Positions 1-12,900 of a stretch of 64,000 bases of DNA are shown in pieces. Position 1 is the first letter of the stretch. Each line of letters opens with the position of its first letter. Below the pieces are notes generated by a model that saw only the letters and a list, made by a program, of their open reading frames with translations, was not told the origin of the DNA and ran no database searches. The DNA comes from Dromaius novaehollandiae (Eukaryota > Chordata > Aves > Casuariiformes > Dromaiidae): the NCBI RefSeq assembly GCF_036370855.1, contig NC_088113.1, positions 19,488,501-19,552,500 of the forward strand. Direction: 5' to 3'. Position numbers and translations under genes: made by a program.

Positions 1-809
1 GCATTTCTGCATGACTTGTGTTTTTTGAAGGCTTGATTCTAGAACACCTGAATTTAGATTGAACTATAATCCAGTAGCTAGTGTTTAAGACAAATATATC
101 TGAACCAGAGGTAAATCTTGCTGATAAGTTATTGCTTTTCTGCAGAATATTTAATTTAAAAAAACAGTATAATTCATTTGGTAGGAAAGCCAAAATTAAA
201 AATAGGAAAAGAAAAAAAGAATTACCAAGATTTTAATTAATAAAACTTTCTCCAAAGTCTCCAACAAACATCCTCTGTTTCCTTTTCTTTACCAAAATCA
301 TTATTCATAATAACAATTCCCAAAGACAGTAAAAAGCCCACATCTTCATTTTTCACTCAGCTGGTCAGATATCATCGTTCATCTGATGACTGGTAACTTG
401 TCAAAGTAACTGGTCACTTCTGATCATACAAACCCTGCCCTAATGTTTATCCTTTCAGATGCAGACTGATACAGTCCCTTCTCCCTTTTACTGACCGAAT
501 CAGATGAGTTTCATCCTCACAACTATATACTTTCTAGACAACAAAACAAATTTTCAAATAACGAAAACTGAAGCAACTTCTTCCAATTTATAGATCTTGG
601 CACTCTGGAAAACTTGTTAGAATTTCCCAACAACTGATGGAGCTTTTATGGCTAGATTTCTGCTCCTGGGCAAAAGCAAAATCACAACTCAGGGGAATTA
701 GGGCAATTCCCTGCCTTGTCAGACAATGCATTATTTAGCATAATATAAACTTAATGAAACCCATTTGCCAGCCCTTATTACCCACCAGCTTTAGCTTTTA
801 CCAGCTTAC
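1..809 (-). other. PXDNL: PXDNL intron downstream of the last visible exon
   Basis: AT-rich intronic sequence that continues off the left edge. It begins with the donor GTAAGC right after the exon ending at 810. I see no further peroxidasin exon in it: nothing here reads as Ig4 or as peroxidase domain on the minus strand. No recognisable repeat. Confidence 0.7.
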
Positions 810-968
810 CTCGAGGGGTCACTGTCAGCTGTACTGGGAGGCTCCTTACACCAATGGCACTGATAGCATGGCATTCATATTGACCTTGGTCATGTAAAGC
901 AACCCTCATCACCCGCAGGGTACCAGTGGAGAGGATGCTATGTCTCCGGTCATTCGGCAAAGGCCCAC
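810..968 (-). CDS. PXDNL: PXDNL exon 12: second half of Ig3
   Basis: 159 bp, flanked by an acceptor (TTTTTTGACCAG) and the donor GTAAGC. It starts by completing a split Gly codon and ends in phase 1 after CCT CGA G. It encodes residues about 459-510, with the Ig hallmark DQGQYEC (C490) of the F strand and a final QLTVTPR strand. The preceding half of the domain is in exon 11, the usual two-exon layout for this Ig domain in peroxidasins. Confidence 0.95.
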
Positions 969-3900
969 CTGGTCAAAAAAGCAGAGTTAAATGCTTGTTA
1001 AATATTTTACTAAACCAAAGCACAGTTTTTTCACTTTTCAGTTTATTGGTAATTTTCTTAAAATACTCAGTTTTGCTCTAAACCAAGAGGTCTGCTATTT
1101 AGTCGCCTATCATACCAAAGGGAATCTGAATCCTTTGTACACTTTCAAGAGTGGTTTTGAGAACATGCTTTGTTCCATCATTTCTCTTTCTCTTGCCTTG
1201 TTCTTAGTATGTCTTCTATTAAAGCACTGTCATGTTTAGTTAACCTTTGCATTGCTGAGTGACCTACCAAACCTGGTTATAAAACAGTCTTATTAATAAT
1301 CCTAGTTCTTGTCACTGTGCTCCTTTCAATCTCTCTAAGACGTATCTTCTGAAATCTGGACAGGGGAATGGAACAGGTTAAAGGGGATGGAGAACATTCT
1401 GGTCAAGGAGAATTTCAGCTGGTCCTTCTTAGCTCAGTGTCAGGGCTATTGCTGTGGAAGCTGGGATACAATAGCCATGAATTCTCCACAGCACTAAACC
1501 ATTAATTCTGGCTTGTGAAGCATGAGGAAAAGTTGGAGGGCCTCTGGGCCAAGCATTATTGGCTCCTGTCCCAGAAAGTGTTAGATGGGATCAACTCAGT
1601 GGAGCCAGAGCTGACAACCACCCGAGACTTCAAAAGTTCACCACCACCTGTTGGCCCAAAGTGTTTTTTCCTAAGCAAAAAGAAACCACAGAGGTTTGTC
1701 CGTGGTGAACTGCTGCTCTCCTGCAACACTATCTCCAAGAGGACAAAATCAATGACAACGATGGAGAGCTGGTGCGTAGCGATACCCACCAACCTGGAGT
1801 GTCCAGACCTTGCCTTTTTGAATGAGGTAAGAAGCCACAACAGGAGGAAGCTCAAGGCTTTGACGGTTTCATGTGGATGAAAAAATGTACACTGCTTCCT
1901 TCCCATATGATGGCTTAGGTTATCACAGACCTGAAAGTGTACTTTCCTTCCTCAATATTTAACGCTATCCTTGGTGATCTAAGACACCTAGCATGACTAG
2001 GCCTGTGCTGCACTGCGTACTAACTCACCATCTGTTATGTATCATCACTGCAATTCATTGCCCTGGATCAGTAGCTTCAGTGTTCTCACCCACACCCTAC
2101 AGAGGGTGGCACGGAAGAAAGAAAACCGAAGACAGATGAGGAAGTACCTGCCCTTGTCCAGGCAATAACAGGTGGAGGATGACCCTCGGCAGAGCAGGGG
2201 AAATCCACGCTTTGCCCCTCAGTTACCGTCTGATCGGTGGGGATAAGGAGAAACCTGGGAGAATCTGAACAGGAGAGCAATGACAGAACAGTAGGCAAAA
2301 ATTCGCACAGCAAGAGCGAATTAATTCTCTATTCACGGGAACAAAACCGGTCACAGTGTACATGGCTTAAATACACACCCACTGATTGAGTGTTTATTCC
2401 AGAAATAATGTCAGCCAGGGACTCCTCACCTTGCACTATGATCTTTGCTGTAGCCTGGATGGATCCCTCAGTGTTGCTGGCATTGCAGTTGTATTGCCCC
2501 TGGTCCAGGAAGGTGACGTTCTGAATGTAGAGTCCTCCAGAGCTGGTGATGGCAAAACGGGAATCCTGTGGTAAAGGAGAGCCTGTGCCAAGTGTCCAGC
2601 TGATGCGAGGGTGGGGGTGCCCAGAGACCCCACACTCCAAGGTGATGCTTTCCCCAACCAGCACTTCAGTGTTCTGCGGCTGGATCACAAAAGTGGGCTT
2701 GGCTGGAAGGAAATTGAGTGCTTCAGAAACCAGAAGCCATGCTGCCTGCCTGGTTATGGACAGAAGCTCCTCGGACTCTTCACGCAGCCCGGCTAGTCTT
2801 CACCTAGCTCTTCCCTGACCTCCAAATCTTCAATGTGAATAATTCCCACAGCACTATTTCCTTCATCTCATTTTCCCTCTCTCTGTCACTGACTGCTGAC
2901 ACATTCTCCACTCCCATTTTCCCTTCACCCTTGACACCTCTGTGCTGCAAAATTCTCTCCAATCTCTAAATTCCCTCCCTTGTCCCAAAATACCTCCAAT
3001 CTCTAAACCCCCTACTTCTCACTCCCATGAAGAACCACCTTGCAGCTCAAACCACTATGCTGTTAGCCACACACTGCCCCAGCGCACCAAGAACAACCTG
3101 TCGCTTGTAAAGCGGGGATCGAATCTGACTAGCTCCATTTTCAGCCCCCAGCACTCCCTCACTGGGCCTTCAAGAGTGTGCAAAGCTCAATTACATGGGG
3201 TGCCAAAATAGCGCAGAACGACTTCCTGCGTCTTGACCTCCCCAGCTATGTTCTTGGCCATGCACTGGTAGACGCCTTTGTCCGACTCCTTGGTGTTCTG
3301 GATCATCAAGGTTCCATCTTGCAACAGGTTAAGACGGTTGTCATCTTTCATGTCAATCTCATTACTGAAAAACAGCCACAAGGAGACTAAGTTTGGAAGG
3401 AGAAAAGACTAGTGTTCTTCCTACTAGATGTCAGGGGAGGGGGAAGGCGGTGTATGCATTGCAGTAGGCTGGTGTTCCCTGGAGCTATTCTGAGACTTCA
3501 TGAAATTTATAGCAAGAGTTATGATTTAGAGCGCTGAAATTAAGCTCCAAATATGATTTACTCCCTGGGTGAGCCACTCTTTGTCTCACCACTGACTACT
3601 TATGACATTTATAGCTCATCAGGAGAGAATACTGTTCCCATGCAAAAGTATTGTTGTTGTTGTTGTCAGGACATCTAGGCCTGGTAGTTTATTCTCATTA
3701 TTTACTAAAAAGTAAATATAGTAATGAATTAACATTGTTATTGTGTGCAGCCATTTCTATTTGAACAAAGCTCAAAGGCCTCAGGGGGGCAAAGAGCTCT
3801 GAGTAATTCACCATGGGACCTCAACACAGTTTGGATTCCTTTCCAAGATCTGAGAGCTGTGAAATATCTTCTTTCTTTCTACAATGACCTGCAACTCCTG

Positions 3901-6900
3901 GAATCCAGCCCGTGACAGAAGGTCCCATTGCTGTATCCCATTTGTCCCAGCACAGAGGAATCCTGGATAGCTGCAAACGATTGAAAAGAGAGAAGGAACC
4001 TCTCTCCTCTCCTAAGACAAAGGCTGAATCCACCATGCAAACTAATATGCTTGCTGGGCATTTAATTCCCCTGGTATCTCCTCATTATAGTCATACCTAG
4101 TTTGGGGAACATTTATTATCATTACCCCTCTTACAATGCTATCCTTGGGAGCCTGCCAGCATTTCCCTAACAAAACCTTCCTTCCAGGGGACTTAACGCA
4201 GCCATAAACTTTTGCTCTGTGCTGAAACTTTGCCTAGCAGGGAGTTAGCTGAGGAATCATACACTGATCATTTTTATTAATATCTGGGCCCTACTCAGGC
4301 TCCCACAGACAAGAAGCTCATAAAGCAGCTAAGTAACTTCACTTCCATAACGGGCAACTGCTCAAGCACGGAATATTTTATTGTGTAGCATTTCCCAGAA
4401 ATACTTTGGCACCTAGAACAGCCATATATTTTTTCAGTGTTGCTGCACAGAACATTAATCTATATGCAGCTTTGCAATATCTGTCTTTCAGTCAAACCCA
4501 CTGATTTTCCCTTTGAAAGAAAGGCATTCTCCCAGCATGCTAGTCCTTCAGTGAGAAAAGACCCAGAGATGATAAGCATCTCAGCAGTTAATAAATGGCA
4601 AGCACGGTGGCTTAGAGCAACATGAAATACTAATTCTTTTTCTTTTTTGATCAAAAAACAATCGTTTTCAGCCTGCAGAGTATGTTTATGGGAAAGTTAT
4701 AAACTCTTGGAATCCATTACAAATGCAGATGAAACATTTCAAATGCAGATGAAAACACCACTTGGATTACATGATCACCAGAAAATGCTATTAAAAGGAA
4801 GGTAAATACAATTCATCGAATATCCATTTTTATTTTTTTATGTTGCATGAAATGGCTTTTGTAATTACAGGCAGTACCTGAAGAGCTTGATGCTTGGTAG
4901 AAGCCTTCGCTACCCCAGGGCTCACTGTGTGAGACTTACTTGTTGTGCAGCCATATAATTGCAGGCTTTGGGTTGCCTTCTGCCCTGCAGGTGAAATAAA
5001 CAGTGTTTCCCAAGCGGACGTCAACATCGTGGGGCTCTGAGGTTATGCGAGGGCTCTCTGAAAAAGACCATTTTAACACACCCATTGTAGGCAGCACAAA
5101 GACAAAGCCTACAGTCCACACCACTGGCTCCTCTAGTCAGAAGAAGTCATCAGCATCCCCACTTGGGCTGTTTTTCTGCCCCAGAAGCCTGCTGCTCTCA
5201 GTAACTGCCTGTTTTATCTGAATATAATGTCAGCTCCACGCAAATTACACCACTTCCCTTTTGACTGAATTTTATTCATTATGTCCCTAATTCACTACGT
5301 GCTTCATTTTAAGATGCACTCAAGTCCTAAGCAAGTTAAAGGATGTGCTAAAATGGGAAGGAGTTTACTTACATGCTTTGGAGCCCTTGACCTTGATTCA
5401 GAATACTTACTCACATACTCTATGCCCACTACTAATGCAGTAAAACCAACTGGATCACTCATAAGATTAAGTGACAACCTTCCACCTTCCTAGTGAAAGG
5501 CCGGTGCTCTTACTCCTTAGACTACAAGTCAATGACTGGTAATTGGCTTCTGGGACTCCAGTGGTGGACCAAAACCACCACAGCCACGTGATCAAAAATG
5601 CCGATCCAGTACAAACTTGCTCTGCTGGCTCGCATCTGTTAAAAAATGGTGGATTAACTTTTTACCAGCAGGTTTCATACTGACTTAGATATCCGCTGGC
5701 TGCATCACTAGAATTTAATGCTGAATTATGTACCATTTGTCTTCCTACAGCTGGCATTATACCAGCGTAAAAGCCTGATGCCAATAAAATCTTCCCACCA
5801 GGTGCTCTGGCTAATTTGACAGACATCCCACCGTGCACCATGCCTAAACCAGAACAAATTTATATTAATGGCTAAGGAACCATGGCACTGGCTATGTGTC
5901 AGGGACAACCCTTGTGCAGCACGTCCAGGTTAAGTGAATCTCGGTCCCTGTGCCCCCAGGTGCTCTCTCTAGGTCCTCTCCTCCTCGCTGGAGCTTAGCT
6001 GTCCCTTTTTGGGCCAGTTCTGCTTTTTGGATGGCTGCCCTCTAAACTGAGTTATGAAACAATCAAGATTAAAAAATAAAAATCACAGAAGAAAAACAGA
6101 ATTCTAGGGAGAGTTCTTCAAAATGCAGCTGATTTCACCTGTCTGGCTTACAGCGTGGCCATATGCACTGTTGAACTGGCATACTGAAGTGGGTGCTATC
6201 TGGCCAGGGTGTGTGGGAACACATCTTAAAATGAATCTTCCAACCGTGAAATACTATCAGGGAACCACAGTCAATGCTTGCACCTTCCTCTGCCAATGCC
6301 TGCACATGAAAGTCTGTTCTGTCTTTTTCTCTGTGAAATACTCCATTCTGGAATTTTTCAGAACAAAACCTTTAATTTCAAAATGGCATTTTTCAGTGAG
6401 AAATTATCTAAATTTATAGAATAACAAATTAACAAACAGAATACATTACCACAGCCAAACAAAACATTTAGCTATGTATCTACTATGTGTTTCCTTAGGT
6501 TTTTTTTGTTTTCAGTGACTGAAACTCCCCAGTTTTCGCCTTCTGTTCTACCCGAAGGACACTTTTTCTGATTTCTGCTTCAGCCACTGACGTCTAAAAG
6601 ATCCTCTACCGACCTACTCCATCTAAAAACCAAGAACACAACTGCCAGACAAAACAGAGCTGCTTTCCGAGGCATCCCTGTGGTTGTCCACCTTCTTGGC
6701 GCTACACTGATCAACCCAGGTGATCTCACTGGAACTTTTTCATTCCAGCAGTCAAAGAAGACAGCAAGCAGGACCACAGGCCAGGGAAAAGGAGGGGAGA
6801 GAGATGGAGGAAGAGCTCCCAGGCCAGAGCCCTGTCTGCAGCACACCTGCACGGACCGAGGATTGCCCGGCGGAGGGGCTGAACGCAGCTCACTCACCAC

Positions 6901-9900
6901 AGTGAAACTCTTGAGCGGTGAGGGTGACGATGGAGCGCCCATGCAGCTCCCGCGGAGCCTCGCAGGTGGCGGCTGTCTGGATACTGCCTTGCTCCGCGGA
7001 TTTCTTCAGCAGTTCGGCCAGCCACATCAAGTCGCAGTCGCAAAGCAGGGCATTGGAATCCAGTCGCCTACGAGATCGAGGAAAAGCCGTTTCACTCCCC
7101 AGCCTCCTGCCCGCTCCCCTGCCTCCTCTAGCACACCGCCGGGGGACAGTCCTTCAGAATGAAGCATCTCTTGGCTGTTGTTCCTTACCTTCAATTATAC
7201 CCCAAGCAGAAATTTGAGACGTTTCATTCCCGACGCTGTTTAAATAGCATCCTTAAGCATGTCAGAACTATTTTGTTGAGAAACTAACATAATTTAGCAG
7301 CCATTCCAGTTTCAAATGCAAGTTAGTCTCTGAAGCTGAACTGTGCATACTTGTGTTAATTTTAGGCAAAAAGAGACACTGAAATACTGAAATTTCCCAA
7401 AGGATGGAGATTTCAGCCCTTACTAAATTCTGTAAGAATGGCAGACAACGCTGTTCCCGTTGAAGCTTTCTGTGTCCTTTTACTCTTAGTTCAAATATCA
7501 TTGCATAAGGTGCAGATATTTCATCTGTCCTGAAACTGGAAAATTGTGTACCTAATTGTCCAAGTGCTAAAATTTAAATTCACAGTTTATTTGTATAAGC
7601 ACAAAGACAGGCATACAGTTTTATTTTTCTTTCCCAGCCATAGAAAGAGCACAAGACTTAATGTATCCAAATGAACATGTAGTGAAGAACAGCAATGGGA
7701 TATTCCACTGGCATAAGCCATTAACAAGAGTACACTGAATTCAGTAAAAAAGATTCTCCATTGATTTTAGTGAGCTTTGGATCAATCCTTTTCTGTGACC
7801 GATTGCTAGATATTGTATCATTTCTGCATGACTGGAAAGAACTTTCTATTACTGCAACATATGCCTGAACTATGTCGAATGAGAGCAATGGTGACCTTCC
7901 AGTCCACCCATGCTTTTCCTTCCACTGACCTCATTACTATGTTCAGTGCTATGCGTAAGGATAAAAGAAACTATAGAGAACTCAAGTTTATGCCTCCTTT
8001 CCCATGGAGAGCTTTGCTGTAAATGGGTCTTGGCCATCTGAGGAAAAAAAACAAACACACCAAAAAAAGGCCTAATATTTTAATAGATAAACAGTTGAGA
8101 ATGGGAGATTTCACGCAATGCCACAATACAGCATTTTGTAAACCTACCTTTTTCTCTCTGACACACACAGACAAAATTTCACAAGTTATTTTCTGTTAAA
8201 GAAACATGACACATTGTTCCCACTTCTGCAAAGTGGAGAAGTGTGCAGTGAGAAACACATTATTCTCTTGTAGTTTAAAGTCATGGCAGAACCCCAAAAT
8301 TCTTCAGTTCTTACTTCTTTCCCAAAACTTGTCATAGACCTCATTTCCAGAGATTTAAAAGACAAACAAAGATAAGCTCTGAAAGATTTAAACAAGCAAA
8401 AAGTAAGCTTAAGAGACACTAAGGTTAAGAGGGAATAACACATCAGAGCATGCCTCCAGTGGGTAAGAACAGTGCACCTTGGCAACCTTCTGAGTATTTT
8501 CAGTCTCTACAAACAAGACTTTTGTTTTACAGCTATGATTTTCCTTCCATGCGAATATACTGATCTGAAGTCACGACTGAGGTCATATCTGAGACCTGGA
8601 CTTTCCAGGTTTTTAATGATGTTTTATGGGCTCAGATCATGTAGGACAGCAGAGGCCTGTGAAGACTTTCCAGGAAAAATTTCCTGTAGCATTATTGAGC
8701 TGTAAGAAGATTATAGCTAGATTATAATTAGACATCTGCATGAAGAAACTACTAACTGGTTAAATCAGCTCTCACATCCAACCATAACCATTTAATATAA
8801 TTAACAGTGCTCTTAGAAGTGCAACAACAAGAATCTTTGCCAAACAGGCAGATTTTTCCTCAGTTTCTGGCCATCTGATCAAAGATAAATAATTGTTCTT
8901 TGCAGGCAATGTTTTTTACTTACAGTCGTTTGAGGGATTCCAGTTGAGAGAATGTCCCTGGATGAATCCTAGAAATTTTGTTGTTGTGCAAGAATCTGTA
9001 ATGGAAGAGCCCATGCCAAAGCATTATTCATTATTTACACCACACAGATAACAACATCCTAGGTCAAGACTCAGTTTAGATAAATAGGGGCTTATCAAAA
9101 CGGAGCTCAGATTTTAAATTTACTGTGTTTGTTTCTATGAGCTATACGGATTTCATTCATTTGCAAGAGAGTGCAACGCAGCATACCAAAGCAGAAAGTG
9201 GGTGTGCACTGGAAATGGTGACTCAAGATGTGATGTAACAGATTTAAACTGGAACCCTAATCTGCTTTATGCTCTGCAAAGGGCATGAAATCCCTACAGA
9301 CTGGATCCACCCTATGTTTTCTGTGCTTGGGTCAGCCCCTGCGTAGAAGGAACCTTTTCTTCTTTACCTCACACAAGATAGGGAAATTTTACAAGCACAG
9401 CCATTAAAGTAAGGCTCCAGCAAAAGAAGCTAGACAACGTATGCCCTAGACTCAGCGCAGTTGTTAACCCAAACCCATGCATAAATCTAACTCAGACAAC
9501 GCCCTCCTAACCTGGGCTTACCTCTGAATAAAGCGAAGGTAAATTCTCACTTACAGTTTTAGCACACAGATAAGACTCCTGGTTCTTAGAAGAAAACTAA
9601 TCGTACTAAAGTGCACCAGTGAGGACCAGGATGGAATAGCTAACTCTCCATTTTCTTAAGGGAGGGGGAAATTTAGTTACGTCAGTTACACCTAAAACTC
9701 ATAAAAGAACATTAACAAAAGATGGGAAGTAATTTTAGTAAACAATGGAACAGGAAAGAAATAGAAAAGTAGCGCAGCTCTAGTGCAAAGGTATGCATAC
9801 ACGTGTGTACACACAACTTCAGCCTAGCTGCCCAGCTTGGATCCTGACAACCCCTCCTCTGAAATTTAGATTGAAATTATTTGTTGGATCAAATACAGAG

Positions 9901-12900
9901 ACTGAGATCAGTCATGGTGTATTGATCCAGGTCTGAATTTTCCAAGGGGTATTTGGATCTCATGGGTTTTTTTTCCCAGCATGTATGGATGTAAGGTACA
10001 TTTCTGTGCAGCACAGATGAGGTTTGCTGGTTTCACTGTAGGATGAAAACCTTTACTTGAACTTTTTTCCTCATGGCTACGGTATTACTATAAGCAATAC
10101 CAGGGAGCAAGAGACACCGCAATTACTTTCCTAGCTGCTTTCAAGAAGGAACAAAGTTAGAAAAAAGTCTAACAAGAAAAACATGTTTCCATTTCCACCC
10201 CTTTTTTTCATATACACTGCCCAATAGTGACTAATGTTGACCTTAAAGCTAGAGTAACAGTACTCGCAGTACTTTAACACGGCTTGGCCAACTGTAAGGA
10301 TTTCTGTAGATTTACCCCTACTTATGTGGAAACATGAACATAACACAACATGTGAAATTCCCTTTATAATCTCAGTAACCTCTCTAATTCACAAGTACAT
10401 AAAATTTCCTCATTTAAGGAAATTCTTTTCTGCATTTCTCTCCATTTAGGACATCATGCAAATAAAACCCTAGTAAGATTCTGGAATTAAAGCTACAGAA
10501 ATGTCACTATCCCACAAAATTAAGGGTTTTTTGCTGCCTTCTGTCCCCCACAGTAGGTGAGAATAACTATTCACAAGCAAGATCCCATCTTTACTTACAG
10601 TCTTTCAAGTTTAGACAGGTCACTAAAAGTCTCTGGCTCCAGGGTTTCCAGATTGTTGAAATGCAGGTAACTGTCACACAGAAAATCACAGAGTTGTATA
10701 TCACAACTTAAAAGACAGAAGAGCTTTCCAGATCAATCCACCGATGATCATTAATTGATCATCACACACCTCAGGGCAGACTTTTAGAAGTCATCGTTCT
10801 CTTCAGTGTCTCCAATTCCCCTGTGCAAAAATAGTAGCCAGCACTGGCTTTCCCCTATTCTGCATTATTTAGTCTCTCTCTTAATAAACGAAAACCCATA
10901 CATAGCAGGACAGATTTTCTAAGTTCCTCTCTCAGACCTAAGAATTACCTGTTATATGGTGAAGTTTCAGGAAGAAACTGCTGTTCATGGAAAGTCAACA
11001 GCATTTGTTCCCTATCTGACTACCATAAAGGAATTTTGCCTACCTTTCTCCTGGTGCCTCAGCTTTCCCCAACACATCTTTGGACTATCGAGGACAAAGA
11101 AATAGCCTTAATATAAGGCACTTGTTCCCAGACTAGGAATTGCAACATTTGAGTGGAATCGTGAGTTTGCTGAGAATTCCTTTGTAGAAGAAGGCCCTGA
11201 ACAACCTGATAAAACTTTGAAATTGGTCAGGCTGGACTGGACATATCCAAAGGTCTCTTCCAACCTGCATATTTCTATGATTTCAACAGGGGCTCCCAGC
11301 AAATGTTCCTCAAGGAAGAGCAGAAACATCTAGAAACTGCTTTCATTGAGCTGTTCTGTTTCCGTGGAGGAGAAATGCAGTCCCAAAAGGCAGAGATGGT
11401 GTAATCAGCTGGAACATTAGGATCTAAACAATACATTAACATAAACAAACCAATTCTTGCTAATGCAGGTTGATGCTTTTGTTTGCACTAAAATCTCAAG
11501 TGTGACCCGCTGTTCCAGAAGTACAGAGGCCTGAGAGATCTTCTGTACTGCCCCACGTTACTCCTTACCATCAGTAATGGAAACCTGGGCTCTCCATAGC
11601 AACACACATCAAAATATTTGATACACCATGTTCCCATCAGCTGTGACATTAACTGGCATGATTAACATGTTCCTGACTTTTAGATGGATTTCAGTATGGT
11701 TTCAAAGTTGCCCAAACTCTTCTCCCTTATTTTACACAGTCATGAATTTCATAGTGGACGCTGATTAACCACAGACCTAAGAAAATGCATTCTGCTATTG
11801 TAGCTGACTGCTTTGAGAAAGAATTGCATAAGCCACCACATGGCTATTTGATTTGTAATGGAACGATTCCTGATAAATGGTTCACTATCACAACATAAAC
11901 CAAGACACAGTGACTCAGATTCTGTAGTGGAGGTTAGTGCTGGGGGAAAGGGAAATGTGTGCGCTCTAATAAGTCTCAGATGTCTGCTGTCATTACTTTG
12001 GACCTTGAGAAAAGCATCTGATACTGTCCATCAATCAGCTTATATTTTTTCTTGAAAAGCTGGCTTGTGGTGTACAGAAAAACGGGGTAGGATTTGAGCA
12101 AACCTAATTCTTTTGGAACCACGCCTGCCCGAGAGACTGAAAACAGACGGACCTTTCAGAGTTTGTTTGTTGTTTTTTTGGGTTTTTTTTTTCATGACTT
12201 CAAGTCTGGTACGTTCACTGTTAAAATATAACTGCGGCCAGCATCATCTCCTCTCTAAGCATAGCTGGCCAGTATCTGCTTCTTATGTTTTCTCCCAGGC
12301 ATCTTTGTTTAGCTGGCTGACAAAAAAAACATATTGTACCCAGACCTGGTAGCACACCTATTATTAAGTTTGCCTGATGCTTTCCATTATAACTCTGTCT
12401 ACTTACTGCTGTCAGAATGGAGAATAAGCTGGATCCTATTCCCTGCACAATAAAACAGGTAGATATATTCCAATCCTATAAACACTGCCTTTGGGATGAT
12501 ACGTGCATTCAAAAGAGTTCACCTTTGGTCTCTCTTCTCCAACACATTCAAATAATTCCTATACTTCAAACACCCACTCTCACACTTTCTCCATATGCAC
12601 ACACATGCACACATACATCAGGGATTCATCATGACCCACTGCACGAAAACCCAGTCCCAGTTAGCAAGACACTTTAGAAGATTTAGACCTCAGTCCCTCC
12701 ATCTCACCTTGAGTATGGAGCACTGAGAGTCAAAAAACCAAAATTTCTTTGACTGAACAAACACCACAGATCAGCTACGCGTGGAAGGGGAGTAATTACG
12801 GAATGCTAAAGTGTCATTGCTACAGGATCCAGGTGCCAGCAAAACACACCAGGCTCCTTTCATCACCAGTGTGCCATGTAGCTTAGAAGGAAGGTCATTA

